Of a stretch of DNA of 5,901 nt, positions 5,712 to 5,901 are shown piece by piece. Positions within the stretch are counted from its first letter, which is position 1, and each line of letters begins with the position of its first letter. A program made the position numbers and the translations under genes. The stretch is from Oscillospiraceae bacterium (GTDB lineage: Bacteria > Bacillota_A > Clostridia > Oscillospirales > CAG-272): NCBI GenBank assembly GCA_015064195.1, contig SVSO01000187.1, positions 1 to 5,901 on the forward strand. The letters run 5' to 3'. Under the pieces are notes generated by a model. It saw nothing but the letters and a program-made list of their open reading frames with translations. It ran no database searches and was not told the origin of the DNA.

Positions 5712-5726
5712 TGAAGGAGAAAACCA

Positions 5727-5901
5727 ATGAAAAACGAAACGCTGTGCCCACTTACCACGCCATTTGAAGCAAACTGCGCCGGCGCGTGGGACATCTATCC
5801 CCGCCCCCAGATGAAGCGGGATTCCTATCTCCCGCTGAACGGAACGTGGGAGCTTGCCGTCCGATTCCGAGGCGGCGATACACAACTCGGCGGCATCACC
5901 G
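5727..5901 (+). CDS. Glycoside hydrolase family 2 enzyme, N-terminal part (3' truncated by window edge)
   Basis: The first 58 residues are visible. AWDIYPRPQMKRDSYLPLNGTWELAV matches the conserved opening of the GH2 sugar-binding jelly-roll domain ('yPRPql.Rds...LNG.W.f'), found in beta-galactosidases, beta-glucuronidases, beta-mannosidases and relatives. The catalytic acids lie outside the window, so the sugar specificity cannot be told. There is no signal peptide: MKNETLCPLTTPFEANCAG is not hydrophobic, so the enzyme should act in the cytoplasm on an imported substrate. AAGGAG at 5714-5719 lies 7 bases before the ATG. The short gap to the preceding transporter indicates one operon. Confidence 0.85.
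   Translation, partial: MKNETLCPLTTPFEANCAGAWDIYPRPQMKRDSYLPLNGTWELAVRFRGGDTQLGGIT

Noticed and set aside
5379..5885. Minus-strand open frame of 168 codons across the EamA/GH2 junction
   Set aside because: It spans the end of one recognised gene and the start of another on the opposite strand, and has no supporting signals.

Overview
The window looks like chromosomal DNA of a Gram-positive, fairly GC-rich member of the Clostridia, possibly a gut Oscillospiraceae or Christensenellales relative. This is an inference from three things: strong AGGAGG-type ribosome binding sites, a lipoprotein solute-binding protein of the 'NFDGFEFRV' type common in such genomes, and a carbohydrate-use gene set. 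I cannot name a species. No phage, insertion sequence, CRISPR array, tRNA or rRNA is visible.

Layout. Positions 1-146 hold the C-terminal end of an unidentified plus-strand protein, followed by a perfect, probably bidirectional terminator (179-219). Against it runs a two-gene minus-strand unit. The upstream gene encodes an ABC-type extracellular solute-binding lipoprotein (1518-2957). The downstream gene encodes an FAD-dependent oxidoreductase of the FAD_oxidored family (232-1515); the two are tightly coupled. An AraC-family regulator (3081-3914) is divergent from this unit. The intergenic region between them carries back-to-back sigma-A-like promoters whose -10 boxes overlap by two bases, flanked by short inverted repeats. 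The simplest reading is that the AraC protein controls the solute-binding protein/oxidoreductase pair, and perhaps itself, in response to a carbohydrate-like ligand.

Downstream of the regulator, on the plus strand, come a single-domain 5-TM EamA membrane protein (4011-4424) and a decayed, internally deleted ribulose-phosphate 3-epimerase family gene (about 4426-4716). Next is a very good extended -10 promoter that lies in the loop of a 16-bp imperfect inverted repeat (4734-4780). This promoter drives a 10-TM EamA/DMT transporter (4800-5711) and, 15 bases after it, the start of a glycoside hydrolase family 2 enzyme (5727 to the window end).

Taken together this is an accessory sugar or glycoside utilisation region: uptake proteins (SBP and two DMT transporters), a redox enzyme, a sugar-phosphate epimerase remnant, a glycosidase and a local AraC regulator. 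I see no clear evidence of a wholly new system. The points most worth a second look are the SBP-oxidoreductase pair without visible permeases, the overlapping divergent promoters, the promoter inside a hairpin, and the collapsed epimerase gene.
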